Shown here one piece after another: positions 8,501 to 17,947 of a stretch of DNA of 64,000 nt (its first letter is position 1; each line of letters starts with the position of its first letter). The translations under genes and the position numbers were made by a program. The notes under the pieces are model-generated. The model searched no databases. It saw only the letters and a program-made list of their open reading frames with translations, and was not told the origin of the DNA. This stretch comes from Chryseobacterium sp. Leaf180 (GTDB lineage Bacteria; Bacteroidota; Bacteroidia; Flavobacteriales; Weeksellaceae), in NCBI RefSeq assembly GCF_001424585.1, contig NZ_LMPJ01000013.1, positions 21,537 to 85,536 on the forward strand, written 5' to 3'.

Positions 8501-9001
8501 ATGAATTCTGATAAACATAATATTTTCAAAAAAACTGCGGAGAAACTGGAAGAACAAGGATTTACTGTAGTAGAAAAAGATGATTCTAGGCCTTGGGGCG
8601 GCTTTTTTGTAATCGATGAAAAGCAGGCGCAACGTTTTGCTGATTTATATTTTCAGGGAATTGCTATCGATGACCTGAAAATCTCAGGAAAACTGAGCCC
8701 GAAAATTCTTTTGGTGGCGCCAAATGCGCGTTTGAGCTGGCAGTATCATCACCGACGCGCCGAAATCTGGCAGGTTGTCGACGGAACGGTAGGAATTGTG
8801 CGAAGTGAAAATGATGAGGAAGGGGAACTAAAACTGTATAAGCCAAACGATCAGGTTCGTCTTCTGCAGGGAGAGCGTCACCGTCTGATCGGATTGGAAA
8901 ACTGGGGAACCGTAGCGGAAATCTGGCTGCACACCGACCCTGAAAATCCTTCCGATGAAGACGATATCGTGCGTGTGCAGGATGATTATTCAAGAAAATA
9001 A
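8501..9001 (+). CDS. Cupin sugar-phosphate isomerase-like protein (type II PMI fold)
   Basis: 166 residues. The core PNARLSWQYHHRRAEIWQVVDGTVGIV is the metal-binding cupin motif 1 (two His and a Glu), followed by the second-motif region LLQGERHRLIGLENWGTVAEIW. This fits the C-terminal domain of type II phosphomannose isomerases, and orthologues are often named phosphoheptose or mannose-6-phosphate isomerase. No signal peptide. It directly follows the ROK kinase, so phosphorylation followed by aldose-ketose isomerisation is a reasonable model (inference). The true substrate cannot be read from sequence. Confidence 0.75.
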   Translation: MNSDKHNIFKKTAEKLEEQGFTVVEKDDSRPWGGFFVIDEKQAQRFADLYFQGIAIDDLKISGKLSPKILLVAPNARLSWQYHHRRAEIWQVVDGTVGIVRSENDEEGELKLYKPNDQVRLLQGERHRLIGLENWGTVAEIWLHTDPENPSDEDDIVRVQDDYSRK

Positions 9002-9190
9002 TTTACAGTCTGCTTGAGAATGCGGGCCCTGCCAAAGAGTGAATGTAATCTTTTGCCAAGTTGTAGGTTCCATATTTTAAAGAAGAACAGAATGATTAGA
9101 ATCATAAGAATAATCTGAGTCTTAAACTATCTTGTTAGATATTAATAAAGAAACATAATTCTTTATCACAAATATTGAAGCAGGAATTTT

Positions 9191-9451
9191 ATGGATGAAA
9201 ATATTTTAGGAACAGTCGCCGGAATTCTTACATCAATTGCCGCCATGCCGCAGCTGATCAAAGTTTTGAAGAGCAAAAATGTAGACGATTTATCCTGGCA
9301 TATGATCGCGATCTTGGTTACCGGACTGTCACTTTGGGTTTGGTACGGAATGATCAAAAATGAGCTGCCGATTATCATATCAAACGGTTTTGCCGTGGCG
9401 GTGAATCTCTCGCTGCTGATCTGCTATTTTAAATTCCGGAATAATAAATAG
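9191..9451 (+). CDS. SemiSWEET-type sugar transporter
   Basis: 86 residues with three predicted membrane helices and the PQ-loop signature near the N-terminus (TVAGILTSIAAMPQLIKVLKS), then VDDLSWHMIAILVTGLSLWVWYG and a third helix. This is the length and layout of SemiSWEETs, which dimerise to pass mono- or disaccharides across the inner membrane by facilitated diffusion. It lies 190 bp after the kinase/isomerase pair, in line with a sugar-uptake theme, but has its own unit. Confidence 0.88.
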   Translation: MDENILGTVAGILTSIAAMPQLIKVLKSKNVDDLSWHMIAILVTGLSLWVWYGMIKNELPIIISNGFAVAVNLSLLICYFKFRNNK

Positions 9452-9567
9452 CATTTTACCTGCATGATTCTTGAATTTCATAAATCAGGTTTTACGGTGT
9501 TTTTTTCTGCTAAAAAAGACGGCAGCAAAAAGTTTTTTTGTACTTTAGAGTACCCAAATCATTCTAT

Positions 9568-10548
9568 ATGAAATTAAAACAAGATCTTCTGCAGGATTCA
9601 GAAGTCTCTGCATCTGAGATTTTCCGAAACGATATTTTAACCGGATTGCGCAGCCAGCCAAAGAAATTATCTTCAAAATATTTTTACGATAAACACGGCG
9701 ACCGCCTTTTTCAGGAAATCATGGCGATGCCCGAATATTATCTCACGCCGTGTGAGCTTGATATTTTCCAAAATAAAACTTCAGAAATCATCAGGCTGAT
9801 CGCGCCGGAAAACGAACCATTTGATCTGATCGAGTTGGGCGCCGGCGACGCAATGAAATCTACTTTCCTTCTGGAAAAACTTTTAAAGGAAAACAAAGAA
9901 TTCTCTTATATGCCGATTGATATTTCCGGGAATATACTTTCGGTCTTGCATGAAACTCTAAGTGAAAAACTGCCGCAGCTCGATATTCAGCTTCTGGAAG
10001 GCGATTATTTTGAAATGCTTAAAAAAGCAGAAGCCGTTTCGTCACGAAGAAAAGTGGTGCTTTTTCTGGGTGGAAACATCGGAAATATGGAGCCGCAGGA
10101 AGCGCTTGATTTCTGCAAAGCCATTTACGGTTCGCTGTCAAAAGGCGATATGCTTTTGGTTGGTTTTGATCTGAAAAAAAATCCGAGAATAATTCTTGAT
10201 GCGTATAACGACGCTGCGGGAATTACCGCCTCATTCAATTTGAATCTTTTGAAAAGAATCAACCGTGAGCTGTACGCTGATTTTGATGTCAATCACTACG
10301 AGCATTATCAAACCTATAATCCGGTTGACGGCGCGTGCAGAAGTTATCTCGTAAGCCTGTATGAGCAGCAGATCATGATCGATGGCGAGGTAATTGATTT
10401 TGAAGAGAACGAACTGATTCATATGGAGATTTCGCAGAAATTCTCACACAAAGAAGTTTTGGAACTGGCAAAAAATTCAGGTTTTAAAGTTTTGGGCGAA
10501 ATTTCAGACTCCAAAAACTGGTTTATCGATTCTGTCTGGAAAGTTTAA
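9568..10548 (+). CDS. egtD: L-histidine N-alpha-methyltransferase EgtD
   Basis: 326 residues from the ATG at 9568, the usual length for EgtD; an in-frame upstream start at 9538 falls in the promoter region. The enzyme trimethylates histidine to hercynine with three SAM. Visible features are the family N-terminus (LRSQPKKLSSKYFYDKHGDRLFQEI), a SAM motif (LIELGAGDAMKSTFLLEKLL) and VLFLGGNIGNMEP. The next gene, 17 bp downstream, is egtB, which uses the hercynine. Cytosolic. No egtA or egtC is present in the window. Confidence 0.93.
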   Translation: MKLKQDLLQDSEVSASEIFRNDILTGLRSQPKKLSSKYFYDKHGDRLFQEIMAMPEYYLTPCELDIFQNKTSEIIRLIAPENEPFDLIELGAGDAMKSTFLLEKLLKENKEFSYMPIDISGNILSVLHETLSEKLPQLDIQLLEGDYFEMLKKAEAVSSRRKVVLFLGGNIGNMEPQEALDFCKAIYGSLSKGDMLLVGFDLKKNPRIILDAYNDAAGITASFNLNLLKRINRELYADFDVNHYEHYQTYNPVDGACRSYLVSLYEQQIMIDGEVIDFEENELIHMEISQKFSHKEVLELAKNSGFKVLGEISDSKNWFIDSVWKV

Positions 10549-10565
10549 TTTTAAATCAATCACAC

Positions 10566-11744
10566 ATGGAAATGCTTTCTCAAACCCAAAATAAAACGCT
10601 TCTCGATCAATATTTAAAGATCAGGCAACATTCGGTTTTCATCTGTGAACCTTTGGAAATTGAAGATTATGTGGTGCAACCGATTGTGGATGTGAGTCCG
10701 CCGAAATGGCATCTTGGCCACACGACCTGGTTTTTTGAAACCTTTATTCTGAGCCCAAATTTCCCGGATTATAAAGTTTTTGATGCGCAGTATAATTTCG
10801 TGTTCAACAGTTATTACGAAACAATTGGAGCGCGTGTAATCCGTACCGACCGAGGAAATCTGAGCAGGCCTTCTGTCGCCGATGTTTACCGTTACCGTGA
10901 ATATGTGGATGAGCATATGAAGCTGTTTTTGCAGAGTCATTTTTTCACAAAGGAACTTGAAACTTTGCTTGAATTAGGTTTAAACCACGAACAGCAGCAT
11001 CAGGAACTATTGCTGACTGATATCAAATATATTTTGGGTCACAATCCTTTGTTTCCGGTTTATAAAAAAAATCATTCTGAGCCGTTAAAGCCTATTTTAT
11101 GTGCTGAAATGATTTCTATTCCTGAAGGCGTTTACGAGATCGGTTTTGAAGGCGAAGGTTTCTGTTTTGATAACGAATTGGGCCGACATAAAGTCTACCT
11201 GCAAAATTTTGAAATCAGCAATTCTTTGGTTACAAACGGCGAATATCTAGAATTTATGCGCGATGGCGGTTATTCAGATTTCCGACACTGGCACGCTGAA
11301 GGCTGGGATTGGGTAAAAACTTCACAGGCGAAATCTCCTTTGTACTGGCACGAAATCGAAGGTGACTGGATGCTGTATAATTTGTCCGGTCTGCAAAAAG
11401 TTGATCCTGACGAGGCGCTTTGCCATATAAGTTTTTTCGAAGCATCCGCATTTGCTTCGTGGAAAGGTTTGCGTCTTCCAACCGAAGCAGAATGGGAAAT
11501 TGCAAGTGATCATTTTGACTGGGGAAGTCGCTGGGAATGGACCGGAAGTTCGTATTTGCCTTATCCCGGCTTTAAAAAAGAAGCGGGCGCTGTGGGAGAA
11601 TATAACGGAAAGTTCATGGTGAATCAGACTGTTTTGCGTGGTGCGTCGGTTGCCACTCCGAAAGATCACAGCCGGAAAACGTACCGGAATTTCTTCCCGA
11701 CCAACCTTCAGTGGCAATTTACCGGGCTTCGTCTCGCGAAGTAA
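10566..11744 (+). CDS. egtB: Ergothioneine biosynthesis sulfoxide synthase EgtB
   Basis: 392 residues: an N-terminal DinB-like four-helix domain (about 1-160) and a C-terminal sulfatase-modifying-factor (FGE-type) domain (about 175-390). The non-haem iron ligands are visible as His52 in WHLGHTTWFFE and His141/His145 in NHEQQHQELL. EgtB joins hercynine with cysteine or gamma-glutamylcysteine using oxygen to give the sulfoxide. With no egtA/egtC around, direct use of cysteine is likely (inference). It lies between egtD and a PLP C-S lyase, 26 bp from the latter. Position 3 is an alternative Met start. Confidence 0.92.
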   Translation: MEMLSQTQNKTLLDQYLKIRQHSVFICEPLEIEDYVVQPIVDVSPPKWHLGHTTWFFETFILSPNFPDYKVFDAQYNFVFNSYYETIGARVIRTDRGNLSRPSVADVYRYREYVDEHMKLFLQSHFFTKELETLLELGLNHEQQHQELLLTDIKYILGHNPLFPVYKKNHSEPLKPILCAEMISIPEGVYEIGFEGEGFCFDNELGRHKVYLQNFEISNSLVTNGEYLEFMRDGGYSDFRHWHAEGWDWVKTSQAKSPLYWHEIEGDWMLYNLSGLQKVDPDEALCHISFFEASAFASWKGLRLPTEAEWEIASDHFDWGSRWEWTGSSYLPYPGFKKEAGAVGEYNGKFMVNQTVLRGASVATPKDHSRKTYRNFFPTNLQWQFTGLRLAK

Positions 11745-11770
11745 ATTTCAGCTAAAATGAGTTTTAGATA

Positions 11771-12928
11771 ATGGATTTTAATTTTGATGAAGAGATAACC
11801 GAACGCAGCGAAGATTCACTTAAATGGAATTCCGCAGGCAAAAACGTTTTGCCGATGTGGGTTGCCGAAATGGATTTTCGGCTTCCGGAATTTTTGAAGG
11901 AGGAACTTATCAGAAAAATATCCGCCGGATCTTTCGGTTATTTTAAACTTTCTGAAGAATTTTTTAAAGCTGTCCAATTCTGGTTACAATCTCATCATCA
12001 GCTTGATGTAGAAAAAGATTTTATATTGCCCGTTCCGGGTGTGATGTCGGCGGTCTCTGCGATTATCAACACGTTTACAGAAAGTGGGGATCAGATTATT
12101 ATTCAGCCACCTGTTTACAATCATTTCTTTAACACCATAAAAAATTCGGAACGTGAGATTGTAGAGAATGAGTTGATTTTAAATGGAAATCAATACGAAA
12201 TTGATTTTAAAGATCTGGAGACAAAAGCATCAGATCCTAAAGCCAAAATTCTTCTCATCTGCAATCCACAAAATCCTATCGGGAAAGTCTGGCGTCGTGA
12301 AACTCTGGAAAAAATTGCAGCAATATGCGAGAAAAATGATGTGATGTTGATTTCCGATGAAATTCACGCGGATCTTTCATTTAAAAAATACACGCCTTTT
12401 TATTCTGTAGCAACAGATTTTAATATTGAATTTTTCACCGTTCATTCGCCGTGCAAGGCTTTTAATTTTCCGGGATTGCCGATCGGTTATGTTCTTTCAA
12501 ATGACAATCTGCAATTTTCTGCAATAGAAAAAATGCTTGAATCGCGGGAAAATATTTCAGTAAATACTCTTTCTGTGACAGCACTTGTCGCTTCTTACAA
12601 TCACGGAGAGAAATGGCTTGATAAAGTTAAAAATTACATCCACGCGAATTATTTATTTCTAAATAATTTCATTAAAAATCATCTGCCACAAATTGGAGTT
12701 TTGCCTTTAGAAGCTACTTATCTCGTCTGGCTCGACTGCCGGAAACTGAATTTAAATTCTGATGAAATCACAGAAAAGCTTTTAAAAAATCATCACTTAC
12801 TGCTAAATTCAGGCTCGATGTACGGTAAATCGGGTGACGGTTTTCTTCGGATAAACATTGCCTGCACAAGAAAAAATTTAGAAACCGGACTTTCACAACT
12901 GCGCGAATTTGTTAATGATTTATCTTAA
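11771..12928 (+). CDS. PatB/MalY-type PLP C-S lyase, candidate EgtE
   Basis: 385 residues, fold type I aminotransferase family. Diagnostic segments: NVLPMWVAEMDF (PatB/MalY N-terminus), CNPQNPIGKVW, SDEIHADL with the Asp that contacts the PLP nitrogen, the Schiff-base Lys229 in SPCKAFN, and the C-terminal Arg in FLRINIACTR. Family members cleave C-S bonds of cystathionine and cysteine S-conjugates. Its position as third gene after egtD-egtB, 26 bp behind egtB, suggests it cleaves hercynylcysteine sulfoxide, the EgtE step. General cystathionine beta-lyase activity is the alternative. Confidence 0.85.
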   Translation: MDFNFDEEITERSEDSLKWNSAGKNVLPMWVAEMDFRLPEFLKEELIRKISAGSFGYFKLSEEFFKAVQFWLQSHHQLDVEKDFILPVPGVMSAVSAIINTFTESGDQIIIQPPVYNHFFNTIKNSEREIVENELILNGNQYEIDFKDLETKASDPKAKILLICNPQNPIGKVWRRETLEKIAAICEKNDVMLISDEIHADLSFKKYTPFYSVATDFNIEFFTVHSPCKAFNFPGLPIGYVLSNDNLQFSAIEKMLESRENISVNTLSVTALVASYNHGEKWLDKVKNYIHANYLFLNNFIKNHLPQIGVLPLEATYLVWLDCRKLNLNSDEITEKLLKNHHLLLNSGSMYGKSGDGFLRINIACTRKNLETGLSQLREFVNDLS

Positions 12929-13100
12929 CATTCACTTTAAATTTATGATAATCTGTAAATAATTATTTATGCACAGTCTAAATTGAATGGCTGTGGCAGA
13001 TTTTAATGCATAAAGACGACTCCCTGTAATTTTACTTAAAATTTGGTCGAAAAATTGCATAAGACAATTTACTAATCTGCGATGTATAAAAACTAACAAT

Positions 13101-13319
13101 ATGGATATTTCTTTCTACGAATTCAGCAATCTTCCGGATGAAATTCAGTACAGTATCGTATTGGATAAAGGAAGAGTGATTACCGACAGCATTAATAACG
13201 GCTCCAGATACGTTTTGTATGAGCTTTCTACCTTTTCTGTTGAACTTATTTACAATCTAAACCGCGACAAGATTTCAGGTAAAAATATCTATCTGAACCG
13301 TGCTGCTTATGCTTTCTAA
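13101..13319 (+). CDS. Hypothetical 72-residue protein
   Basis: 72 residues (MDISFYEFSNLPDEIQYSIVLDKGRVI...NIYLNRAAYAF), acidic, without signal peptide or membrane helix. The layout of short strands resembles small cytosolic proteins common in Chryseobacterium, but I can name no family. It stands alone, with 170 bp of AT-rich sequence upstream and the TonB receptor promoter downstream. Confidence 0.6.
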   Translation: MDISFYEFSNLPDEIQYSIVLDKGRVITDSINNGSRYVLYELSTFSVELIYNLNRDKISGKNIYLNRAAYAF

Positions 13320-13406
13320 AGAACAAATATGATGTTCATAAACGGGCTGAAACAAGTCTTTTTATGAGAATCAGATGTAAACCGATGGGTAGGGAAAATT
13401 AAGTTT

Positions 13407-13414
13407 TATCTTTG
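13407..13414 (+). promoter_or_regulatory. -7 promoter box for the TonB receptor operon
   Basis: TATCTTTG exactly matches the Bacteroidetes -7 consensus TAnnTTTG, 28 bp before the receptor start codon. I do not see a clear -33 TTG at the usual 19-21 bp distance, which may mean an activator is needed. Confidence 0.5.
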
Positions 13415-13441
13415 CCCATCATTTTTTTTAATATCAATTGA

Positions 13442-15769
13442 ATGCAATTTTATACTAAAATTTTTGCTGCGTGCGGCGTTTTTGTACTGATGTCTGCCGC
13501 AAACGCGCAAGAATTGCGAACCATCAGCGGTACCGTAAAAGATCAGAAAACGGGCGAACTGCTTTTGGGTGTTTCTGTAAAAATCGTTGAGCAACCTGCG
13601 ATCAGCATTTCTGCAAACGAATACGGTTATTATTCTGTAACGCTTTCGTCGGGAGATTATACCGTAGCTGTTGATTATGCAGGATATCTTCCGTACCGGA
13701 AAAAGGTGTCGCTTCAGGATAATTTAAAATTAGATGTAATGCTTTCGCCTCAAAACGACCGGGTTGCTTCAATTGACGAAGTCGTTGTTTCTGGCGTACG
13801 TAAAGATAAAAATCTGAGTTCAGCACAGATGGGAACCGAAACTTTAAGTATAAAAAGCATTGAGAAACTTCCCGTTATTTTTGGTGAAAAAGACGTTTTG
13901 AAAACCATTCAGCTATTGCCGGGAGTGAAGAGTACCGGTGAAGGCAGCAGCGGTTTCAGCGTTCGTGGTGGTGCACCAGATCAGAATTTAATTTTGCTGG
14001 ATGAAGCACCGGTTTATAATGCTTCGCATCTCCTAGGATTTTTCTCGACATTCAACAGTGATGCTTTAAAAGACGCGAGCATTATTAAAGGAAACAGTCC
14101 GGCGCAATATGGCGGGCGGCTTTCCTCGGTTTTGGATGTGCGGATGAAAGACGGCAACAATCAGGATTATAAAGTAAACGGCGGAATTGGTTTGATCAGC
14201 AGCCGACTGAGTGTAGAAGGGCCAGTGCAGAAAGAAAAATCTTCTTTCATCGTTTCCGGAAGACGTACCTACGCTGATGCTTTTCTGAAAGCGACTAAAG
14301 ATCTTAAAGATTCTAAACTGTATTTTTACGATTTAAATCTGAAATCCAACTATCAGATCAACGAAAACAACCGACTGTATCTTTCGGGATATTTCGGGCG
14401 TGATGTACTCGGTTTGGGAAAAACTTTTGCAACCGACTGGGGAAATACAACCGCGACACTCCGCTGGAACAGCATTGTGAGCAGTACTTTATTTTCAAAT
14501 ACATCATTTATTTACAGTAACTACGATTATAACGTGAGTCTGAAAAGCAACGATAATGTTTTCGGGCTCGATTCTAAAATCCGCGACTGGAATTTCAAAC
14601 AGGATTTCTCATGGTTTGCAGGAAACAATCATTCGGTGAAATTTGGCCTGCAGTCTATTTATCACAGCATTACACCTAGCACTGCTTCGGGTACAAGTCG
14701 GAGCACATATCCAAGAAACACAAGATATTCTCTGGAAAATGCGTTTTATATAAATGATGATTTTAAGGTTAATGAAAAACTGACTTTTAATTATGGTTTA
14801 AGACTTTCTGCGTTTACGGTTTTGGGAGGCGATACGTACAACATCTATGAAAACGGTCTGCTGACAGAAAGCCGTGCATTGGAAAAAGGTGATTTCGGTA
14901 AAACCTATTACAATCTGGAGCCGCGAATTACCGGAAACTACCGAATCGATGAAGTGAGTAGTGTGAAAGCGGGATATGCGAGAAACACGCAGAATCTGCA
15001 TTTGCTCGGAAACAGCAGCGCAGGAAATCCGACCGATCAGTGGATTGCGAGTTCGTATACTGTAAAGCCGGAAATAGCCGATCAGATCAGCGCTGGATAC
15101 AGCCGGAATTTTAATAATAATAATTACGAAATCAATACCGAAGTTTATTACAAATCGCTTCAAAACCAGATCGATTTTAAAAATGGAGCTGAAATCGTTT
15201 TTGATTCGGCAGCCGATATTGAAAGTCAGTTGCTTTTTGGTAAAGGACGTGCTTACGGTCTTGAAATTTTAGCCAAAAAGAAAAACGGAAAACTTACCGG
15301 CTGGATTTCTTACACGCTATCTAAAACCGAAAGAAAAATCGACGGCATCAACAATAATGAATGGTACAATGCGAGAATCGACCGAACGCATGATATTTCG
15401 GTGGTTGCGATGTATGATCTGAATATGAAATGGTCACTTTCAGGACTATTCGTGTACAGCACGGGGAATGCCGTGACATTCCCAACCGGAAAATATGAGT
15501 TGAACGGCCAGACGATATTCCAGTACAGCAGCCGAAATGCAGACAGAATGCCGGCGTATCACCGTCTGGATCTCAGTGCAACCTACGATCCGAAAAAAAA
15601 TAAAAGGTACCAAAGTTCGTGGTCATTTGGTGTGTATAATGTATACGGCAGAGAAAATGCCTATGCGATTACGTTTGAAGACAATCCCGACAAACCTGGT
15701 ACCACGCGTGCGTTACAGACCTCACTTTTCAGATTTGTACCGAATGTGACCTATAATTTTAAATTTTAA
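13442..15769 (+). CDS. TonB-dependent outer-membrane receptor
   Basis: 775 residues. Signal peptide (MQFYTKIFAACGVFVLMSAANAQ), then a carboxypeptidase-regulatory-like Ig domain at about 25-110 (ISGTVKDQKTGELLLGVSVK), a plug domain at about 115-235 (VVVSGVRKDKNLSSAQMG...GFSVRGGAPDQNLILLDEAPVYN...GRLSSVLDVRMKDG) and a C-terminal beta-barrel ending VPNVTYNFKF. It imports an unknown ligand across the outer membrane using TonB energy. The DUF4249 lipoprotein gene starts 2 bp after its stop, a pairing found in many Bacteroidetes, so that lipoprotein is probably a surface partner. This is a canonical receptor, in contrast to the apparently plug-less barrel at 39086-41854. Confidence 0.93.
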   Translation: MQFYTKIFAACGVFVLMSAANAQELRTISGTVKDQKTGELLLGVSVKIVEQPAISISANEYGYYSVTLSSGDYTVAVDYAGYLPYRKKVSLQDNLKLDVMLSPQNDRVASIDEVVVSGVRKDKNLSSAQMGTETLSIKSIEKLPVIFGEKDVLKTIQLLPGVKSTGEGSSGFSVRGGAPDQNLILLDEAPVYNASHLLGFFSTFNSDALKDASIIKGNSPAQYGGRLSSVLDVRMKDGNNQDYKVNGGIGLISSRLSVEGPVQKEKSSFIVSGRRTYADAFLKATKDLKDSKLYFYDLNLKSNYQINENNRLYLSGYFGRDVLGLGKTFATDWGNTTATLRWNSIVSSTLFSNTSFIYSNYDYNVSLKSNDNVFGLDSKIRDWNFKQDFSWFAGNNHSVKFGLQSIYHSITPSTASGTSRSTYPRNTRYSLENAFYINDDFKVNEKLTFNYGLRLSAFTVLGGDTYNIYENGLLTESRALEKGDFGKTYYNLEPRITGNYRIDEVSSVKAGYARNTQNLHLLGNSSAGNPTDQWIASSYTVKPEIADQISAGYSRNFNNNNYEINTEVYYKSLQNQIDFKNGAEIVFDSAADIESQLLFGKGRAYGLEILAKKKNGKLTGWISYTLSKTERKIDGINNNEWYNARIDRTHDISVVAMYDLNMKWSLSGLFVYSTGNAVTFPTGKYELNGQTIFQYSSRNADRMPAYHRLDLSATYDPKKNKRYQSSWSFGVYNVYGRENAYAITFEDNPDKPGTTRALQTSLFRFVPNVTYNFKF

Positions 15770-15771
15770 AT

Positions 15772-16581
15772 ATGAAAAAGTTTTTTTTCCTCTACATATT
15801 TTTCTTTTTGATCAACTCGTGTGAAAAGGAAATTGATCTCGATCTCGATGATATAAGCGGGGATCTTGTTATCGAAGGAAATCTTTCAGATCAAGCCGGT
15901 CCGCACACGGTAAAAATAACGCAGTCTGTTCCTTTCACGGCTCAAAATCAGTATCCGTTTGTCAGCGATGCAGTGGTTACCGTTTCTGATGATATCGGTC
16001 AGACGGAAACTTTGCAGTATGCAGGAAACGGAGAATACAAAACGGCAAACTTTACGACTTCCCCAGGGAAATTGTATACATTAAATATAAAAGCAAAGGG
16101 CAAAGAATATACGGCACAGAGCAGAATGCCACAGCCTGTAAGTTTCGACGGTCTCGATCAGGATTCTTTCTTCATCGGTGGAGAGCCCACGTATACGCTG
16201 CTTCCGCTGTTTACCGATCCGCAGGAATTTGGTAACCGGTATTTATTTAGTCTGACGATTAATAACAATCCGAAAAAAACGTTGCAGACATTTTCTGATA
16301 ATTTTAATAACGGAATTCTTAATCAACGGCCATTAATTTTGCCGAATAATGACGCCAATCCAAATGATCAGAAAGTGAAAGTGGGTGATCTTATCCATGT
16401 GGAAATGCAATGCATCGACGCGTCGATTTTTACATTTTACAATGCACTTTTACAGATTTCCGGAAATGGCGGTCCCGGTGGTGGAATCACACCGACAAAC
16501 CCGCCAAGCAATATTTCAAATGGTGCGCTGGGTTATTTTTCTGCACATACTTCAAGAAAGCAAAGCATTGTGATTCAGTGA
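15772..16581 (+). CDS. DUF4249 lipoprotein, partner of the TonB receptor
   Basis: 269 residues with a lipoprotein signal (MKKFFFLYIFFFLINSCEKE; lipid-bearing Cys17). The body has the DUF4249 pattern: an N-terminal Ig-like unit (GDLVIEGNLSDQAGPHTVKITQS, VSDAVVTVSDD) and a second half with LLPLFTDPQEFGNRYLFSL and VGDLIHVEMQCID. It is translationally close to the receptor (2-bp gap) and should sit at the outer membrane. The function of this family is unknown; a ligand-binding accessory role is inferred. Its stop lies 1 bp from that of the convergent HHH gene. Confidence 0.88.
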   Translation: MKKFFFLYIFFFLINSCEKEIDLDLDDISGDLVIEGNLSDQAGPHTVKITQSVPFTAQNQYPFVSDAVVTVSDDIGQTETLQYAGNGEYKTANFTTSPGKLYTLNIKAKGKEYTAQSRMPQPVSFDGLDQDSFFIGGEPTYTLLPLFTDPQEFGNRYLFSLTINNNPKKTLQTFSDNFNNGILNQRPLILPNNDANPNDQKVKVGDLIHVEMQCIDASIFTFYNALLQISGNGGPGGGITPTNPPSNISNGALGYFSAHTSRKQSIVIQ

Positions 16582-16582
16582 T

Positions 16583-17884
16583 TTATTTCATATACAGACG
16601 CATGCGCGTGTCGTATTCAGGTTTTTGCTTGAGCAGTTTTAAAATCTTTTCATCATCCGGATTATTGACGCGGTAAAATATAATTTTATCAGCAGAATAT
16701 TTAAAGTACGGATGATTTTTAAGCCATTCTTCAGGCGCCGTTTTCAGAGAATGTCTTTCTACTTTAGAATTATCAAGAGGCGCGATTGCCAGAAGTTTCT
16801 GCACCAGATCTTTATCGATATTATAGGTGTCGAGAATCTGATTTTTATTCATAAATCCGCCCAGTTTTTTTCTGAAACCGATGATCGAACCGGCACTTCG
16901 CTCATCCAGACCAAATTCTATCAGCTGTTTAAATGTAATGGTATTTAAATCGGTTTTCGAAAAATCGGTTTGTGCATTTTTTATTTCCGGTTTCTTTTCC
17001 GCTACATTTTTATTCATGGTCGATTCATTCAGACGGATAAATGGTTTCAGCTCTTCAAACTTTTCCGGTGAAATCACGAAACAGCTTTTAATGTCATCTA
17101 AAGTTTTAAAACTTCCACGCAGATTTTTATCACGATAATTAACAATGACAGCCGCCTGCTTTTCAGAAAATCCCAGATTCATCCAGCCTTTCTGATCGAG
17201 CACATTTGGATCAAACGCTGATTGCACCGTTTTAGATTTTACAAAACTGCTTTCCTTACTGTATTTTTTGAAATCTTCAGGTGTTTTCTCTCTAAGCAAA
17301 ACACTGGCTTCCATCTGTTGCCAGTCTTCGCTGCTGATAATGAAACATTCTCTGAGTTTTTCTTTGCTTACAAAACTACCGCCTAGATAATTTTTATATT
17401 TTAAAATTGCCGCTACCTGTTTTTCAGAATAACCCATTTTTTGCCAGTCGCTTTGTGAAAGCTTATCCGGATTAAATTTTCCCGGAATTCTCAGCTTACC
17501 TGATGATTCTGGATTATAATTCGCAAAACTGGTTTTTAACGTACTATTACTAAAAAGCATCAAAGGTTCGAGCTCACGGAATTTTTCATCGCTGATGACG
17601 TAGCATTTTTTGATCTGCTCTTTCGATGTAAATTCGCCACCGACTATTTCCTTATATTTTAAAATAGTCGATGACTGCTTTTCACTGAAACCCAGATTTT
17701 TCCAGCCTTCTGCGTCAAGACTGTTTGGATTAAATTCAGAAAGAGTAGGAGAATTTCCGCTTTCGGAAATGAATTTAACGGTAGAAAAATCATCGTTTTC
17801 TTTGCCTGCAATATTCTTGACAGCGAGAAGACACGCAAGCACAATTGCAAGACCTGCCATTCTTTGATAATAAATTTTTTTCAT
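16583..17884 (-). CDS. Secreted helix-hairpin-helix repeat protein
   Basis: 433 residues with an N-terminal hydrophobic export signal (MAGLAIVLACLLAVKNIAG). It carries three near-identical units of about 60-80 residues with the core GWKNLGFSEKQ, DWQKMGYSEKQ and GWMNLGFSEKQ, each followed by ILKYK..GG.F and CFVIS.EKF, then a fourth divergent unit (TFKQLIEFGLDERSAGSII) and a terminal helical segment. These are ComEA-like HHH motifs, which bind DNA backbone in competence proteins. In Bacteroidetes the role of the repeated form is not established. It is the last gene of a minus-strand run that includes a MerR regulator. Confidence 0.85.
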   Translation of the reverse strand: MKKIYYQRMAGLAIVLACLLAVKNIAGKENDDFSTVKFISESGNSPTLSEFNPNSLDAEGWKNLGFSEKQSSTILKYKEIVGGEFTSKEQIKKCYVISDEKFRELEPLMLFSNSTLKTSFANYNPESSGKLRIPGKFNPDKLSQSDWQKMGYSEKQVAAILKYKNYLGGSFVSKEKLRECFIISSEDWQQMEASVLLREKTPEDFKKYSKESSFVKSKTVQSAFDPNVLDQKGWMNLGFSEKQAAVIVNYRDKNLRGSFKTLDDIKSCFVISPEKFEELKPFIRLNESTMNKNVAEKKPEIKNAQTDFSKTDLNTITFKQLIEFGLDERSAGSIIGFRKKLGGFMNKNQILDTYNIDKDLVQKLLAIAPLDNSKVERHSLKTAPEEWLKNHPYFKYSADKIIFYRVNNPDDEKILKLLKQKPEYDTRMRLYMK

Positions 17885-17947
17885 CGTTTTTAATTTTATT
17901 TAAAAGTATGAAAGAAATCTGTTATCCGTAAGAATAATACCCAAAAA

